From the NCBI GenBank assembly GCA_903632075.3, contig CAHIKZ030002086.1, positions 124,001 to 188,000 of the forward strand: DNA of 64,000 nt, given 5' to 3'. The stretch is from Acanthosepion pharaonis. Taxonomy: Eukaryota > Mollusca > Cephalopoda > Sepiida > Sepiidae. Positions 45,061-57,956 of this stretch are shown here, in pieces. The number at the start of each line of letters is the position of its first letter. Positions within the stretch are counted from its first letter, which is position 1. The notes under the pieces are model-generated. The model saw only the letters and a program-made list of their open reading frames with translations. It made no database searches and was not told where the DNA came from. A program made the position numbers and the translations under genes.

Positions 45061-47790
45061 AGCGATGTAAGATTCTTTGCCTAAATTATAAGTTTATGGC
45101 TGAAACTGAAAGATTAATCACGTGAACTGGACAAGCTTATCTAATCATATTTTGTGTCACGAGAATTTTATAAGGAAGTTATTTAATAGGAATTTAGTAT
45201 TAGACACTGACATAGATGTATCAGTATGCGTGTGAGAATGTGGGTGGAAGAGAGTGTTGAAATGTAATCAGTAGGGGCATAAATATTTCTTCCCAGGCAC
45301 TCATAATTATATGTATACACACATAAACTCATGCACAGGTACTCAGACAGATCTTATATTTTATTGTTAATTTATAACGTTCATTGGATATTAGAACGAC
45401 TTGCATATTACAGGATTTAATAAATATAATACTAAGACTACATGAAGCTGATGGGTATAAATAAAACTCTCTTCAATTTTTCTTAGGTGATAATATCAAG
45501 TTTAAATCGTATTAACGATTGCGATGAATAAATAAACACCGACCACTGCGTACTATTTCGAGTTGAGCTCGGTCCTCACTAAGTGTCGTACTACTATAGT
45601 TTTTTAGCATCCCGCTACCACCTTTTTTTTTTTATCAATATCAATTTTCGTACAAAAAGTGGATCACAGAGCTTATTCAGCTTAATAAATATTTTCAGAA
45701 AATCTCAACTTCTAATTGGTCACTTAATATTTAATAACATCGACCTAGTTCTTGAGCTGACCAAAAATCTATCAAGCTTCTGTGAACCTATCACGTGACC
45801 AAAGTTAGCAATAAAATATGAAACGTCTTTCATCTTCGACAGTGCGTCTGTGGGGTACAGCGTACCCGGATTAAAAGGAGAATTTAATACGGGATACCCT
45901 GCCCACAAAATACAACGCAAATTTCAAGAAAAGACAACATGATAAGGAACGTTTGTAGAAAATAGAACATTGTATATTTAATGTCATTCATACAGAATAA
46001 ACAAATTTGTATATTTTTATATCTTGATGAATAGAGTAAAAAGATTAATGCTTTAGTTCGTTTAAGCAAATGTGATTTGAACAAAAAATGTCTATGTGTT
46101 CGTTGTCTTTCAACAGAGTAATGTCTGTTTCTTTTGTTTTTGTGTATCCGCCGAGTAGGTGGAAAGGAAAAAGGGGCGATCAATTTAAGTTGAAAAAGAG
46201 AGTGTGAATGAGAAATAAAAGATAAGAGGAAAATGTACTTATCGGGTTGAATTGTTTTGGAGTCAGTTGTAAATTTGTTGTTGTTGTTGTTGTATTCCTT
46301 TCCTATCCCACTTTCTGCTCTTAGTGTCTGGTTGAGTCAGTGACGGATCTGACTGTCAGTCTTCTGTCCTCTATAATCTCTGCGCCCCTCTGACTGGTGA
46401 TTGACTTGAGTCTGTCTATTTATAGCTGACTTTTTCACACTGGCTCGTTATCTTTTTTTTAGGTTTAGCAAATCGCCTCCTTTCATTGGTCAGAAAATTA
46501 ATGTCACACCTTATTGTGAAATCTGTTTTTAGTCGTTTTGATCCGATTTTGCGGGTGTGCAAATCTACTTTGTGTTTTTCAGTTATTTGTTGGAATATTA
46601 TTGAATTTGTATCCTATACGTCGATCGGAATCCTTTGAACTCGTCACACAGTTCCAAGCTTTACGTTAAAGTTCCTTAACATGATTCCAGCCTGAGAGAA
46701 CACCCATTCACACAGCAATATTTTATGATGAACAATCAACTCAATTAATACACGAATCTTTTTCATATTCTTTCAAGCTCAACGTTAATTATTGCAATTA
46801 ACATAAACACAGCTTGTTAAGAACCACTTACCCTAACAAGAATAATCAAAGAGCGACAATTCCGTAACCTTAAAGGAAGTCGTAAACAGTATTTCTCTAT
46901 TTCAAATACAAACTTATAAATTACTATAATACTAAAACACACTTTCTCATTATTGTACATACCATTCAACAAATTATATTCTATCAAACCATAACTTTGA
47001 TAACCTTTCATCTAAACATAAAAGTATGTTTGAACTTTTTAAAACCACCACTTTACTCCAGTCGTTTGTATCTCTTGTTATTTTAAATATTTTATTCGTT
47101 GTTGTGCAAAAACTGTTGTTTCTCATGTTATCCTTATTCTATGTTTGTTGAATACTAAAATTTAATGTGAGAGGAAATTGTTAATTTCATCACGCAGCCT
47201 AATTTACTCAATTTTTATCAATATAATTTAACCCATTAACACCACTTCCACAGTTTTGTACTTGACTAAATCAGCAACATTTTTAGCCTAATGTTTAGTA
47301 TGTGTTATGATCTTTAAATCAGACTTCGCTACCATAACTGTATCAAAACAAGAAGTAGAAGTTTATGTATTTAAATTGATACTAAAGAATAAACAGAACT
47401 AATTCGAATTCATCACGTTGTAACTGTTAATACCGAACATTCTTTGGAGCCCAACAGCTGAATGTTTATTTTGGCTTAGAAAACTGAGATATTCATTCAT
47501 AAATCTGTCTACTCATGGGAATTCGTAAATATTTACTGAAGCCTCTAAAACATTCTTTAATAAATGCATTGTTTCAAAGTAAAAATATGATTTATATTTT
47601 TGGGTCTCATTAAAACGTGTAAATTATTTCGTAATCTGTTCATAATTTAAAAAGGCATTCATACTTCAGCCTTATACGTATATATAAATGAAACAAAAAG
47701 TAAATTTCAAGTTTCCGTTATCATTTGAAAAAGGTATTAATGATATTTTGTTACAGACAAGAAAGATGAATTGTTCTCGTTCCCCTGCTT
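45061..47790. other. AT-rich stretch without recognised gene
   Basis: No frame with a recognised motif; frames at 45720-45920 and 45884-46183 (minus) are unassigned. A short (TTG)n lies at 46276-46291. Confidence 0.5.
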
Positions 47791-47793
47791 ACT

Positions 47794-47798
<5 letters not shown>

Positions 47799-47855
<57 letters not shown>

Positions 47856-47913
47856 AAGAGAGAAAATCCGTTCTTATTGAACACTAATAGTTACATTGAA
47901 TTTACATCATATA

Positions 47914-47947
<34 letters not shown>

Positions 47948-47948
47948 C

Positions 47949-48006
<58 letters not shown>
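47799..48006. repeat. compound (GA)n...(CATA)n(TA)n microsatellite in hairpin
   Basis: (GA)n at 47799-47851, (CATA)n at 47917-47941 and (TA)n at 47955-48006. The last two lie between inverted repeats of about 28 bp (47887-47914 and 48001-48028, three mismatches; core ACATTGAAT...TACATCATATAT). Confidence 0.85.
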
Positions 48007-48010
<4 letters not shown>

Positions 48011-48029
48011 TAGATTCAATGTTTCTATA

Positions 48030-49090
48030 ATCGTGTATATTTCCAGCTAGTACGGTAGTTATTAGCGAAGAACGGTGTTGTGGAGGTGGAAAGAGCGGTA
48101 AAATTACGTCAAGCTATCTGAACAGACATTGCAAAAAACTGGTTGGCCTCCGCCTTTTTTAAAGGGCTGGATTAGTAATGTATCCTATTCAACAGCAAAC
48201 ATTCCATATAATTTCTCTCGTGAAGTAGTTGACACTCGCCTCTTTCCATCGTTTTCGTTCTCTTTAATTTTGCTAACTTCATTAAATCATTTGCTTTTTA
48301 TCTGAAATTTAGTTTTGTTTCAAATTCAATGTTCGTTTGCTATTTCATCATCAGCAATTTGAGCAAAATCCCATGAAAAGGTAGATATAGACGAATGTAT
48401 TTTAAATGGATAAATATACTACAAAGAAATAAAAGATTATTAATGCTCACAAGCAGAAAGCTCTGTCAATCTCATAAATTTGCTACAAAAAGCCACGTCA
48501 AAAGCAAATAGACACCCACATGTTCAGTATTTCATCTCATGAGGCATCAATGCCCTACAGTATCTGACTAATTTCTATTGTTTCTTTTCATAATTGATGT
48601 TTTTACTCAATGCCTAGAGCAAGAGTTGTTAATTTTTTTAAGGATAGAAGTGTTTGATAGTCAGGACAAAATTGTAGAAAACTTTAATAACCATTTTGGA
48701 TCATCACTCAATTTAGAAATGTAGGAAAAGAACATGTATTGCCACGTTGTGGGCAACCCAGAGCCTTATACAAGTGTCTTCAAGCTGTTCAGCGGTCTAT
48801 GGAAAGAAGACTTCCGACAAAGCAGCAGCTATCGATGTGAGTCACAGAACAACTGTGCAATATCTTTATAGTATTGGCTATTAGAAGAGACCTGTTAAAT
48901 GCAAGCGTTTGCTCACCTCAGCCAACATTAAGAATTGAGGGGGATGAGCTAATGAGCTAATAATCTGAAAAGTTAGGACCTTGGTTTCTTGGTGAGTGTC
49001 TGATATGCCTCTGTACCTTCTCAGTCGACTGATGCGGACTGTGAGAAATTAGATATACATTTTTAAAATATGTTCATTTTTTTCTTAAAC
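48030..49090. other. stretch without recognised gene
   Basis: No convincing motif. A short stretch near 48740-48860 has normal codon-like composition (GQPRALYKCLQAVQRSMERRLP) but is not recognised. Confidence 0.4.
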
Positions 49091-49094
49091 TCAT

Positions 49095-50905
49095 TTTTAA
49101 AGGATTATTAATAATAATAAAGAACCAGCTTGGAATGAAAAATTAAAGCGAAAAATAGAAGAAATCACATGTGAATTAACGACACTGGATGAGATTTCAA
49201 GAAACACAAATATTCCAACACGCAAAAGCAGCGAGATCAAGCGGAAATATAAAATTAAATTACTAAATGATATTCCATTCATGAAGGAAATACTGCAATG
49301 AAAGGCACAGAGAGAAAGACGATATGAAAAGAGTTGTAGGTTCTATCGGCAAAATAAGATATTTCAAACGGACCTCAAGAATTTCTACAGGGAAATTGAA
49401 AAAGCAATTATAGCAGTCAAAATGTCACCCCTATTGAAAAAAGCAAAGATTTTGGGAGAATATTTAGAGCAGCTCAAAGAAATATAATTCCATGGTAGAA
49501 TGGATCAAACGAGAAGAAGAAAGAATGAAGGATAAACCTCTACAAGAATGGAAAAATATAAGCAAGAATAATGTTAGGCAAACTCTAACGAAATCCCAAA
49601 AATGGACCCCCCCCCGAAAATCACAAGGTACCCAATTTTTGGCTCTATTAAATATCATCATTCCATAAAACTCTTGCGCAAACTTCATCAATGCTAATTA
49701 ATAATCCCAATGAAGTCCCAGAATGGATTATTGGAAGTATTACAAACAGATGATACGAAAAAATATAGGCCAATAACATGCCTGTCCACCACGCATAAAT
49801 TGATCATGTCTGTCCTGACCAACTGTTCATGATGAACACAATATTTGGAACAGAAGGGCTGTCGGAGAGATTCATATAGTTGCAAAAATCAACTGTTGAT
49901 AAAAAAAAATGATCCTGGAAAATTACAGGAAAAGTGGCAGAAATCTCAGCACATCATGGATGCATTACCATAAAGCTTTTGGTAGTGTACCACACTCTTG
50001 GATCCTTAAGTCTTTGAAAATCTACAAAGATGGGACTGTTGAAAACCATATTATACCTAAAGCACACTAAAGTCACTACTACTTCTAACTGCTTGAATAT
50101 CCGACGAGAAATCTTTCAAGGAGACCCCCTGTAACCCGTTCTGTTTTGTCTCTCTTTAATCTTCCTTTCTTATGAAGCAATAATAGCTATGGATACAAAG
50201 TAAACAAAAAAGTATTTAATCACTTACTCTGCATGGATGAACTCAAACTCTTTGCTAAAGACAACAATGAGTTGAAGGGTCTTCTTCAATAAAGTGAAAT
50301 GTTTCAGTGACGACATAGTTATGGATTTCGGATTAGATAAATATACAAAAGTAACATTCAAGAAAGGGGGAGAATTACAGAAAGACACTCAATAGATTTA
50401 TAGATTTTGTCACAAAGGGAAGTGGAACAAGAAGAAGAAGCCTAAGAGTAAAAAACAGACTAGTTGAATTCACAGAACAGAATATCAGCCATAAACACCT
50501 TGGCTGTCCCTGTGGTGCAATACAGTTTCAACATCCTGAACTGGACCATAGCTGACATTAAGCGAATGGACGCCAAAACGAGAAAGCTTCTCACTTGCCA
50601 TCGCATGCATCATCCCAAGACTGATGTTGATCGTCTGTATGTGCCCAGATCCAAAGGAGGCAGAGGATTAATTCAATTAGAACTGTCTTAAATCGGCCTT
50701 TAAAGATACCTGGAAATTACAGAAGACTGGATGATGATAGTGTCGGAAAAACATGAAAGAAGTAAGAAACTATTCAGTAATAAAGGAAGCTATTTCAAAT
50801 TCAAAATGGAATTTCAAGTGGGTGAAGAAATGCAAGTAAAACATAATACACCTACTGCAGCGACAAAAAACTTAAAAAAGAAAGCAAAAGGAAATGCAAT
50901 GGACC
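49095..50905 (+). pseudogene. R2-like LINE reverse transcriptase, heavily broken
   Basis: Plus-strand RT of an R2-type (R2/NeSL-like) non-LTR element. WNEKLKRKIEEIT...LTTLDEI (49120-49200); KKYRPITCLSTTHKLI (about 49760); FQGD followed by LFCLSLI (about 50120-50160); then LCMDELKLFAKD (about 50230), where the family has YMDDLK, so the second catalytic Asp is Glu. The C-terminal half is better kept: INTLAVPVVQYSFNILNWTI, KRMDAKTRKLLTCHRMHHPK and YVPRSKGGRGLIQLE (50464-50691), then 50731-50905. Many stops and frameshifts. It ends abruptly at about 50905, where the same family continues on the opposite strand. Confidence 0.85.
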
Positions 50906-51500
50906 AGAAATGATGCCAATAAGAAGGCATATTTTGTTTTTGTGGTCTTTGATCCCGATGTGTGGGCGATTAGCTTTGGTTGTTCTGTCGGTGAGTTTTC
51001 TAAAGTTCTATAAAAATGTTACAGATCCTATCTCTGTAACTGGGTCTGAATGGTGTTCATACGATTTTTTTTGCAATTTCATTTCCGTAAAAGTTGCAGA
51101 TTTTCTAGATTGTCCCACTCTGTTATGCCGAGTTTTATATTCACTGGGTGTCGATACCGCGCAACCTGATACAAGATGGTAAATTGTTTCTGGATATTTA
51201 TCACAGAATCTGCATTTGGGGTTAACACAATTTTTCAGCATGCGTGCTTGGTATATTCTAGTTAGCAAGCATTGATCCTGAGCATCAAGAATAAAACCCT
51301 TGGTTTCAGCTCTTAACCCTGCACTACATAGCCAATGATGGGTACGGGGTTTGTCGACATCAGCTTGTTTGGTACGGGCAGAAGAAGCTTATCTTGCCAT
51401 CGTTTCTTTATCTGGTCCATTGCATTTGCTATTGCTTTCTTTTTTAAGCTTTTTGCCGCTGCAGTCGCTGTATTATATTTCCTAAAGTAAGTAAACTCTG
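50905..51500 (-). pseudogene. R2-like LINE C-terminal domain, opposite strand
   Basis: Minus-strand copy of the same family: AAAKSLKKKAIANAMDQIKKRW (about 51400-51470), then the CCHC/endonuclease-type region with CVNPKCRFCDKYPETIYHLVSGC (51008-51268; Cys and His spaced as in R2 zinc clusters), then IKDHKNKIC leading to the junction at about 50905. The segment encoding KKKA...NAMDQ exists on both strands (50860-50905 plus, 51420-51470 minus), so two partial copies met tail to tail. Confidence 0.8.
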
Positions 51501-51726
51501 AAACTGCAAATGAAATTTTCTGTACGTAGGAAATAGAATATAGAGAAGAATATAGCGGAACGTTACAAACTCTGTCTCGAAACTTAAATAACAATGAACT
51601 GAGTGACGAGTAAGTCGGAAAAAAAGCCTCACTTGACATTGTAGCTTAATCTTTTCCCTGAATTTAAGAATTCATTTTTCAATTTTATGGGGAAAGTCTA
51701 GAATCAAAGACACACCCCGAAGCAGT

Positions 51727-51761
51727 GGGGTCTGTCACGCATAAAATGCGTGACAGACCCC
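51727..51761. repeat. 16-bp perfect hairpin with AAA loop
   Basis: GGGGTCTGTCACGCAT (51727-51742), loop AAA, ATGCGTGACAGACCCC (51746-51761); pairing resumes for a few more bases after one bulged C. Looks like two inverted transposon ends fused, or a very short MITE. Confidence 0.9.
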
Positions 51762-51774
51762 CACTTTAGAAATG

Positions 51775-52680
51775 CTTGTCATGAGGATCATCACGTGTGC
51801 TGAGATAATCTCAAATGGATCAACTCTAGTGAAAGTAGTAATGAATATTTTACTAACTGGGCTCTCACCATTTTATGAAAGTCAACTTCTTACTTCTGGT
51901 AATGGGTGTAATTATGGTATGTATATAATCAAACAACTCCATGAAATCGCGTACTTATCGTTGTATACCTGTTATATTTGATCTGACAGCAGTACATGAC
52001 CACGTAAATAGAGACTTCCTTTTCTCATCCATCAGAAAACGTCTTCCAAGCTGATTTCACTGAATGTCTTGGTCTGATAGAGAAACTGTATCAGTTAATA
52101 AAATCATATATATCTGGTGAAAATCCAATTGTAATTCTTTAATTATAATTTAATTAAATTAATTGTAATTATTCTCTTTAAACCATAATCTTGTAATTTT
52201 AATGATTAGTTGGAAAGGAAGGCAGGGAGAACAAAAGATTATTTGAAATGAATGATTTTATTTTTTTATAGAAACAGTTAGGTATTATACAAAAACTGAA
52301 CTGCTAGAAAATTTCATTTATATAGGAAAGATATTGCAATACTTCGGAACATTTACTAAGAACCTGCATGCAGATAGAAAAGTAATTAACTAAATACACA
52401 AAAATTGAAATCGTAGTAAGAGACAAGATGCGTTTTTTTTTTTTTTTTTTTTGTTTTACTATATAGCTAGACCTATTATGGACGGACATAATCTTAACAA
52501 CTTAAAAAGATAACACTGTGTTGGTGGCAGACCCAGAAGGAAAACTGAAAGAACTAGACAAGATAGGAAGAAGAAAGGACTAGCTATTAACAGTAAGAAG
52601 ATAGAATTTATGGTCATCATCAAGAGAGACAGCCCAATGTGTAAGCGAGAAATTGAAGACGATAAAATCAAAAGTACGTA
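51775..52680 (+). pseudogene. non-LTR retrotransposon RT fragments
   Basis: 51860-52125: CNYGMYIIKQLHEIAYLSL, then after a frame change DLTAVHDHVNRDFLFSSIRKRLPS, the RT motif around the first catalytic Asp, then GLIEKLYQLIKSYISGEN in another frame. 52500-52680: LAINSKKIEFMVIIKRDSPMCK, the thumb region of the same type of RT. About 360 bases between them, including an A/T-rich tract at 52432-52453, lack the catalytic DD box. Clade not certain (RTE-like or similar). Confidence 0.7.
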
Positions 52681-54850
52681 CAGTAATATACAATGGAAAA
52701 CGTGACAGAAAGCCGAAGGCGCACTGGAAAAGTTAAAGGATTTTTATTTGGTATAAAAAAATACGAATAAAAAATTCAAACAAATGTTTGAGGTAACATT
52801 TAATTTATAAGGGCACATAACAAAGACAGACAGTACGAGCCGAGTTTAAAAAACAGGCGATAAATTTATTAGCACCCAAAAATGAAAGAATTACGCAAAT
52901 TAAGTGCTTTGTGTGCCAAATGATATGTAAAAATAATAATGCAAATGAAATATGTCTCTTTTACATTAAACATTATAATGTTGTATAGGTTCCCCAGAAA
53001 AGGTGAAAACAACATAAAAAGCATGAAGAAAGGGGAAAAATACTTCTGTGAATAGTTTTCAAAGAATAGGTACAATGTTTGAAACAAAGTTCGTGGTAGC
53101 AGCGAAAAACAAAACAATCACACCAGCCGAACCTTGATGTGGGAGCGACTTTGATGTTCCTTTCAATTCTCGTCTGGTGGCCGTCAAATTTCTTCTGTGT
53201 TGTTTTCCCCTTGACCGGGCCAACTTGGGTTTATGCAGCAACTGTTCGTCAACTCCTCGAATTCAATTCCTTATTCTCTATTTATTCACCCAGATTCACT
53301 TCTCGGAATTTGGAGGGAAACCTTTTGATTGGTTCCGAATGAAAAACCAACGCAGTTATTTTTCCACAAATCAAATGTACCAAAAATATATTTGAAATTC
53401 AAAAGTTTAAGCAAGAGCCCAACGCTGTGTCTGTTTTTTCTCAAACAGCTTAAATTTCTTATAAAGTGAAAGATGCTTTCCAAAAACTAAAGAAAGTATT
53501 AAGAAAAATTTCGTTAGAAACACAAAAAAGAATGCTATCACATTATCCTCCTATATGACAATGAATGAATATTTTACTTATAGCTGAAGAAGAGACACCA
53601 AGTGAGATATGAGTGCTGGGAATACCAAAGACTGACATGCAAGTAACGAGAAAGTTTTAAAGAAAATGGTAAATTATACTTAAAATCAGAAAGAAACCAT
53701 TGCAGAACATATTAAAAAATGGTTAAGAGAATTAAGAGAATAAGACACAAGGACCTGTAGGAGGTTAGTGTAAAAGGTAGTCTTGTATCTATCTTAGTAT
53801 CTAGTTATGTATTAATTAGAACTTTTACGATTGATGTCATGTGTCTACTTCGAAACAAACGTTTTGTTCATATCGTGTTATAATCATTGGTACATAGACC
53901 ACAATATGGTACAGACAGACTAATGCGTTACACGTAAAAGAAATATTTATTTAGATAAATCAGTAGCGATCTTTAATACGAAATAACATTATGATAATTG
54001 CCCACGCGAGTTAATTGTATACAAGCATAGGACCAACAAAGAAATCTATATTATATAACAAGTGCTGATTCTCTGTCCGCGTGTAATTCTGCATGCGTAT
54101 ATGTAATGGATACGTGTATGTTTAATGTGCACACGTACACACACATACATGAGTTTAAAATAAGACATTGGGATAATACATTCTTCTCACATTTAGTCGA
54201 GACAATCCCTAACCTGGGCTGAGCAATAAAATTATAAATCGGTGATATGAAAAAAATGTCATTCTTTAACATTAAAATGTCATAATTATATTAAACTTTT
54301 CGGAAACTATTCGGTAATGAATAGAATTATTTAAAAACTTTTTTTTTTCATTTATTAAAATTTAGGTTTACTATTGAATTAAAATATATGCACACACAAT
54401 TTGAATGAAATTTAAAGGGAGATCTGTGTCTCAAGGGTTAATATCCCTTTTTCTACCTGGGGGCAACACTTGGGGGAACAAGAAAAGAGCATATGTACGG
54501 CCCTTTGAAATCATTTTTATGATTCCGTCTGTATTTAAACTGAATGTCTTTTGTAAAAAAAATGTAGTGTTTTAAATGGATAAACAATTTCAAATTTAAA
54601 TTTGATCGTCACCGAAGCGACATAAATCGAACTAGTATTCTTTGGAAGAAGGATAACAACAAAATTCCTACAATTTGTAAGAATTTTGGTGCGACTGTTC
54701 CGTCAAAGGAGAACCCGAGAGTCCGGCATGAAGGCAAACCTGACGTGTGTCCGCGGAAAAAAAAAGTGACTGGTGAAGAAAAGTGTGATGACTAGCAAAG
54801 ACAGATCTCTCTTCTACACCACCTCATCCTTCAGTCATAGTCAAATAATT
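52681..54850. other. stretch without recognised gene
   Basis: No recognised motif in frames at 52869-53117, 53059-53483 or 54051-54272. AT-rich with a few GC-richer patches (53100-53240). Confidence 0.45.
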
Positions 54851-54859
54851 GATATTTGT

Positions 54860-55355
54860 ACATTAGAACCGCACTTCCAGGATTATCCGGATCTCTTGGG
54901 TTAATGGGTGTCCGGGTAATTCTAAATTCTGGATATTTGAATACTTAATTATCGAAAGAAATGAAGAAAAAAGTCTAAAAGAAATTTAACATTGATATCA
55001 TCAAATAACATTTTCAAACGCTTTTTTCAAAGTTTTCTCTAGTTTATTTTTTATGAAAAATTGTCAATTTTGTTTGTTTTCGACTAGTCTCGCGTTTTTC
55101 TGTCGTTCATCTATGGTGTGACTAAGCTGCGATAATTAAAATGTATGTTCTTTGGAGAAAAACTAGGAAATTAATTGAACTGATTTTACCAGAGATTTTA
55201 TCAGACTTTGAGTATTTTTTCTAAATTCTCAAAACACTTGTCTGGATTCGGATAATTGGAAAATATTCAAATAATTTCAGTTTTCTCTTCATTTCATATC
55301 CGGATAATCGAAGTCCAGTGCATTGATGTACAGATAATCGAAGAAGTACTATATA
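54860..55355. mobile_element. possible pogo/Tigger-like MITE
   Basis: Both ends carry inverted GATTATCCGGAT-type sequence: left AACCGCACTTCCAGGATTATCCGG (about 54868), right, inverted, CATATCCGGATAATCGAAGTCCAG (55295-55318) and a second AGATAATCGAAGAAG (55331-55345). The interior has further ATCCGG/CCGGAT strings and no coding frame. Ends are diverged, so exact limits are uncertain. Confidence 0.4.
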
Positions 55356-57190
55356 GCAACCGAGCGTTGTCCTTGTACTAACAGAACGAATTCTTTATGA
55401 GTCGTCATAGCATTGCAATTACTAAACTATATGTTCAATTCGAATTATATAATTGTTAAGAAATAAGGTTTTTTGGAACTAATGAAGGCAATTCTTTTTT
55501 AATTAGAGGCACTTTATTTTCACTTGTCCTTTGTTTTACCAGAAATAGACAGGTACTTTCTTTAAAAACATTTTTTAAAATTGACAAAATAAAAAAAGTA
55601 GATGGTAAAATTTTGAAAACTTAGTCTTCAAAGATAACACGTCGGAAAAGGAAATATTGGAATATATTTTAAATTAGCACAAAAGTGAAGCCAAATAATT
55701 TTCTCTTTCATAACGCTTGATCTCTTTGTTAACTATTTTATCCATTGCCAGTGCTGTTGACGTAATTGGTACCCGGCACCAATGATCTGATCATGCAGAG
55801 CTACCCCACCGATAAGCCGAGTGAATCTGAAACGATATCTTAGCCAGAACGAACATTGGAAACATGGCTTCTATTATAGTCCCCTTTTGGGCACTATAAC
55901 GGAAGTCGAAGTTAAACCCTTTCTTCTGTCATCGTTCGGTAGAGAAAATCTAGCCTAGTAACAGTCTGCATCCAACATTGTTTTATTGTTGAATTTGTCC
56001 TGAACATAAAAAAGAACCTTTTTTAAGCGCCTAACTTCGGAAATCAAGGTCAGAAGGAAGATATATAAACTAAACACATACTGGCCCCCACTCATTAAGA
56101 ACAACTATCTTCAAAACCAAGTCTGAACCGACGTGTCAACCATTGTATTTATTTTCGATCTATTCTTCTCCAATCGAGTCCAAATGATTTTTGAAACTGG
56201 TCGAGTTTAAATCCCAGCTAAATGTTCGAAATGAAGAGTCCGAGAAGAGAAAACTAGTTTTAGGTTCTAACATTTCGTACTGTTAAATTACCTGCAGCTC
56301 TTTGATGTCAGAACAGCAAAACACGAAAATGATTACATCATTGACGTATTATTCATCAGCACAACGGAAGAAAAATTGTAAGGCTTAAAAAAAGGAAGCA
56401 ATGGACAGCCATGGTCAGCCGTTTGCCATTACTAAGACACCTCCAATTAAAAGTTGTCAAGTTCAATACGAACACGGGCCTTAGGAAGTTTTTGGTGAGT
56501 TGTGGCAGATGGCTTTGTATTCCGATGGGATGGTTTTATTATCCCTGAGTGCAAGACATTACATGAAGCCCTGTGTCAGTTGCAACGTAGTAAAACGCAA
56601 TAGCGTGAAAGGTAGACGCGTCTTTTGCCCAAAAGACGGCGCTGCCACTACCGCAAACAGAACCACATAACAGAAGTATGGGAAGGTGCCGGGGCGAGTA
56701 CTTGTAAGTGGCACAATTTTTTTGTAGTTTTTAATAGCCAGTTGAGGCGAGCATGAAGCGCACGTAGCGTTACCTAAAGCAGCCCTTATGGTAAGGGGAG
56801 AAACACACCAACGGTGTACGGCAGAGAATGCATATTATAACTCTGCATGCTGCTATTCTTTTATTATCCCACTTCTTTTTGCTGAGGCCTGAATTGCGTG
56901 GACGCACTCGACTTCTCTGACAATTAAACGAATCCACCTTCCCACGTATTGGTTTTGTGTTGCAACTGAATATGGTTACGTGGTCGACATGTAAGTGCGA
57001 ATGCAGCTATGGTGGGGTTTAAGTGATAAGGGAGCATCTGGTGAGCAAGACAACCTTTAATGAAATGTCTTAGTAATGGCAAGTGGATACTACGACGACC
57101 TTTAAATAAACCGGGTTCAAAAATGAAGGAACCTACGATGCAGCTGACATAAAGATGTGTACATTGCGTTTAAACGTGACCGACCATGGG
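55356..57190. other. stretch without recognised gene; may include Helitron 3' part
   Basis: Less AT-rich than the surroundings. Lies downstream (minus strand) of the Helitron helicase end, so part could be its 3' UTR; I could not locate a CTRR terminus with a hairpin. Confidence 0.35.
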
Positions 57191-57956
57191 CTATAGGACT
57201 TCTGCGTAGGTAATATTTTTAGCTTTGTTTGTTGGAGAGTAAACGTAAACGTTATCCTTACTCCCGACTCGGGAGCAGCCTACGTAAAGCTGTCCATGGG
57301 CGAAACACTGTTCACCTAAATGCAGACCCGCGACGCTGAGCGTCTGTCCTTGCGATTTGGCCATTGTTGTTGAGCCGTGCTCGCCGTACCCCAGGGCTTT
57401 CTGAAGCTCTGGCAGACGCAGTAGATCTGGAATTCCTCAAACGACGATTAGCGGTCTGCACAGGACTTTCTAAAGCTCTGGCAGACGCAGTAGCGCTGGC
57501 ATTTCTTAAACGACGAATAGCGGTTTGTTGAGGTTGTTCGAAACCCTGGAAGATGCTGTAGCCCTAGCATTCCTAAGACGACGCGAAGTGGTTTGTTCAG
57601 GGCTTTCTAAAGCTCTAGAACATGCTGTAGCGCTGGCATTCCTTAAACGCCGAAGGATTGTCTGTGTTGGGGACTCGGAAGCCCTGGCCCTAGAAACGCG
57701 TATTGCGTCCTGTGAATTCTGTACTAAACGCTCTTCAGTTGAAAGTCTAGCGCGTCGTGATGACATAACTGATGCTACTGATGCCAGCCTTTCAGTCCGT
57801 TCAGCGGTACTTTCCGTGGAGATGCGGGCATCAGAGCGTGAGGCCATCTGAAAAAGGCGCAACGAAGTTTTCTCTGGTTTCACTTGCCCTTTCTGCTGTT
57901 GTAGCGGAGGCAGCAGCCGTGCGCCGTCCAAAAAGTTTTCTTCTCTTAGGCGGCAT
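57191..57956 (-). pseudogene. Helitron deletion derivative: N-terminal repeat region fused to helicase C-terminus
   Basis: Minus-strand ATG at 57956 gives MPPKRRKLFGRRTAAASATT, a start often seen in animal Helitron polyproteins. After a frameshift near 57850 comes a Ser/Arg/Ala-rich region with at least four 23-residue (69-bp) repeats of the type A-S-E-S-P-x-Q-T-x-x-R-R-L-R-N-A-x-A-T-A; a second frameshift near 57540 moves the last repeats to another frame. The end (57191-57375) reads AKSQGQTLSVAGLHL...AHGQLYVGCSRVGS and stops at TAG, the conserved last motifs of a Pif1-type Helitron helicase. The Rep (HUH) domain and helicase motifs I-V are missing, so an internal deletion joined the two ends of the ORF. 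Confidence 0.8.
57421..57730 (-). repeat. 69-bp tandem repeats in Helitron N-terminal region
   Basis: About four and a half diverged copies; each holds RRLRNA-type codons and GCTTTAGAAAGTCC-like sequence. 69 is a multiple of three, so the protein repeat is kept in frame. Confidence 0.85.
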
